From JBDNFP01 sp041689775 (lineage in GTDB: Bacteria > Bacteroidota > Bacteroidia > Cytophagales > Spirosomataceae), in assembly GCA_041689775.1 (NCBI GenBank), contig JBDNFP010000148.1, positions 1 through 8,171 on the forward strand: a stretch of DNA of 8,171 nt, in the 5' to 3' direction. Below the pieces are notes generated by a model. It was given only the letters and a program-made list of their open reading frames with translations, ran no database searches and had not been told where the DNA came from. Shown here in pieces: positions 6,717 to 8,171 of the stretch. The first letter of the stretch is position 1; each line of letters begins with the position of its first letter. Both the position numbers and the translations under genes were made by a program.

Positions 6717-8171
6717 ATGGACTACTGTTTATCAAACCCACTGACCAGATTGAAAGCAAAAACTATTGAACTTACCGGCTACGATCAGATCGAGGTAGAA
6801 GGAGCCCGCGAGCATAATCTCAAAAATATAGATGTTACTATCCCCCGCAATAAACTGGTAGTTGTAACGGGCATCAGCGGGAGCGGAAAATCTTCACTAG
6901 CTTTTGATACTATCTACGCCGAAGGTCAACGTCGCTATATGGAAAGTTTCTCGTCCTACGCACGGGGCTTTATCGGCGAAATGGAACGTCCCGATGTGGA
7001 TAAAATTAGTGGGCTGTCGCCGGTAATCAGTATTGAACAGAAAACCACGTCAAGGAACCCCCGCTCCACGGTGGGTACCGTAACCGAAATCTACGACTTC
7101 CTGCGTCTGATGTACGCGAGGGCGGGCACGGCCTTTTCTTATGTCACCGGGCGACCGATGATTAAGCAATCTCAGGATCAAATCATTGATCAGTTACTGA
7201 GCCAGTTTGCAGGGCAAAAAGTGACGCTACTAGCCCCGGCGGTGAAAGGCCGTAAAGGACATTACCGCGAACTATTCGTGCAGATAGCGCGCATGGGCTA
7301 CAATAAAGTTCGGGTAGACGGCGAGGTTCAGGATATCGAGCCGAAAATGCAGCTCGACCGCTACAAGGTACACGATATTGAGATTGTGGTAGACCGGGTA
7401 GTACCGAAATCGGAAGACCGATTCCGGCTGAGTCAAGCGGTAGCTACGGCGTTAAAACAAGGGAAAGGGGCGATGATAGTACTAAGTACTACGAACGACG
7501 AACCCCAATATTTTTCCCAGAACCTCATGGACCCCGAGTCGGGGATAAGCTACGACGATCCGGCTCCAAACTCGTTTTCTTTTAACTCGCCCTACGGTTG
7601 GTGTCAGAGTTGTCTCGGGCTGGGCGTTGTGGAAGAAATTACCGAAGATTCGATCATGCCTAACCGCTCGCTGAGCATCAGCCGCGGGGGTATTGCCCCG
7701 ATGGGCGAGTACCGCGATGCCTGGATTTTCAAGCAGTTGGAAGTGTTGCTCAAACCCCACAAAGTAAATCTGAGTACTCCGATCGAGAAGTTTCCGGTGG
7801 AGGCGTTGGAGTTGGTACTGTACGGAAGTGATGAGCCTGTTCCCGTTCCCTCCAAGAAGTACCCCGGCACGGAATGGGATACCAAATTTGACGGGATCAT
7901 TAACTTCCTGAAACGCCAACAGGAAAACGGCACCGAAAAGATTCAGGACTGGCTGAAAGACTTTATGGTGATTCGGAGTTGTCCGGATTGTGGCGGAGGT
8001 AGACTTCGTAAGGAATCATTGCACTTCAAGATTGACGGAAAGAATATCGCCGAACTGGCAGAAATGGATATACGGGAGCTGGCCAACTGGTTGAAAGACC
8101 TAGAAGATCGCCTCGAAAACCGACAGCAGGTTATTGCCCACGAAGTACTCAAAGAAATCCGTAAGCGGGTA
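6717..8171 (+). CDS. uvrA: Excinuclease ABC subunit UvrA, N-terminal half (gene runs off window)
   Basis: UvrA is the cytoplasmic ABC-type ATPase that scans DNA for bulky lesions as a dimer and loads UvrB in nucleotide excision repair. The first 485 codons are present without interruption, about half of the usual 940 or so. Visible are the family opening VEGAREHNLKNIDV (27-40), Walker A GISGSGKS (52-59), the strongly conserved GLSPVISIEQKTTSRNPRST (99-118) with the Q-loop Gln108, FSFNSPYGWCQSCLGLG with a Cys pair at 296/299, and SCPDCGGGRLRKESL with Cys422/425. The window ends just before the first ABC signature (LSGGE) would be expected. ATG 6717 is the first start after an in-frame TAA at 6702-6704 and gives a normal N-terminus; no strong Shine-Dalgarno site is seen. 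The first Cys pair of the usual zinc module is missing: the aligned stretch reads NLMDPESGISY. A broken copy of its 5' part lies at 363-1065. Confidence 0.97.
   Translation, partial: MDYCLSNPLTRLKAKTIELTGYDQIEVEGAREHNLKNIDVTIPRNKLVVVTGISGSGKSSLAFDTIYAEGQRRYMESFSSYARGFIGEMERPDVDKISGLSPVISIEQKTTSRNPRSTVGTVTEIYDFLRLMYARAGTAFSYVTGRPMIKQSQDQIIDQLLSQFAGQKVTLLAPAVKGRKGHYRELFVQIARMGYNKVRVDGEVQDIEPKMQLDRYKVHDIEIVVDRVVPKSEDRFRLSQAVATALKQGKGAMIVLSTTNDEPQYFSQNLMDPESGISYDDPAPNSFSFNSPYGWCQSCLGLGVVEEITEDSIMPNRSLSISRGGIAPMGEYRDAWIFKQLEVLLKPHKVNLSTPIEKFPVEALELVLYGSDEPVPVPSKKYPGTEWDTKFDGIINFLKRQQENGTEKIQDWLKDFMVIRSCPDCGGGRLRKESLHFKIDGKNIAELAEMDIRELANWLKDLEDRLENRQQVIAHEVLKEIRKRV

Noticed and set aside
7482..8152. 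Minus-strand open frames opposite uvrA
   Set aside because: They lie fully antisense to a well-conserved UvrA coding sequence and show no family features.

Overview
The window looks like chromosomal DNA from a member of the Bacteroidota, probably the order Cytophagales (Spirosoma/Dyadobacter-like). The evidence is a SusC/SusD outer-membrane nutrient-uptake pair with family-typical motifs, a UvrA of the Bacteroidota type (GLSPVISIEQKTTSRNP; FSFNSPYG), AT-rich intergenic DNA and no strong Shine-Dalgarno sites. The genus is an inference from protein style.

Layout, left to right. Positions 1-362 hold no intact gene: AT-rich DNA with short direct and inverted repeats. Positions 363-1065 (+) are a decayed copy of the first quarter of uvrA. 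It has a destroyed Walker A motif, a frameshift and at least six stops, and it lacks everything after about codon 254. Positions 1103-1144 form a perfect 42-bp palindrome that should act as a terminator for the operon arriving from the right. Positions 1161-6182 (-) are a susC-susD operon: a TonB-dependent outer-membrane porter and its surface substrate-binding lipoprotein. Positions 6183-6716 are a 534-bp divergent intergenic region with two inverted repeats and a candidate promoter. Positions 6717-8171 (+) are the intact first 485 codons of uvrA, the DNA damage recognition ATPase of nucleotide excision repair. The gene continues beyond the window.

Two things stand out. First, the susCD pair sits between two same-direction copies of the uvrA 5' region about 6.4 kb apart: a broken, truncated one on the far side and the working one on the near side. 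That is the arrangement left by a single-crossover insertion or a segmental duplication. Second, both transporter genes carry one apparent lesion in otherwise clean frames. susC has an in-frame TGA at codon 267 where a Trp codon is expected. susD appears to have lost its ATG (ATA at 2883-2885), leaving only a TTG directly after the susC stop. Both are single G-to-A changes on the coding strand. The pair therefore looks recently silenced, or the assembly has errors at these two bases.

I see no new enzymatic or defence system. The value of the window lies in its rearrangement history and in a nutrient-uptake operon that may be in early decay.
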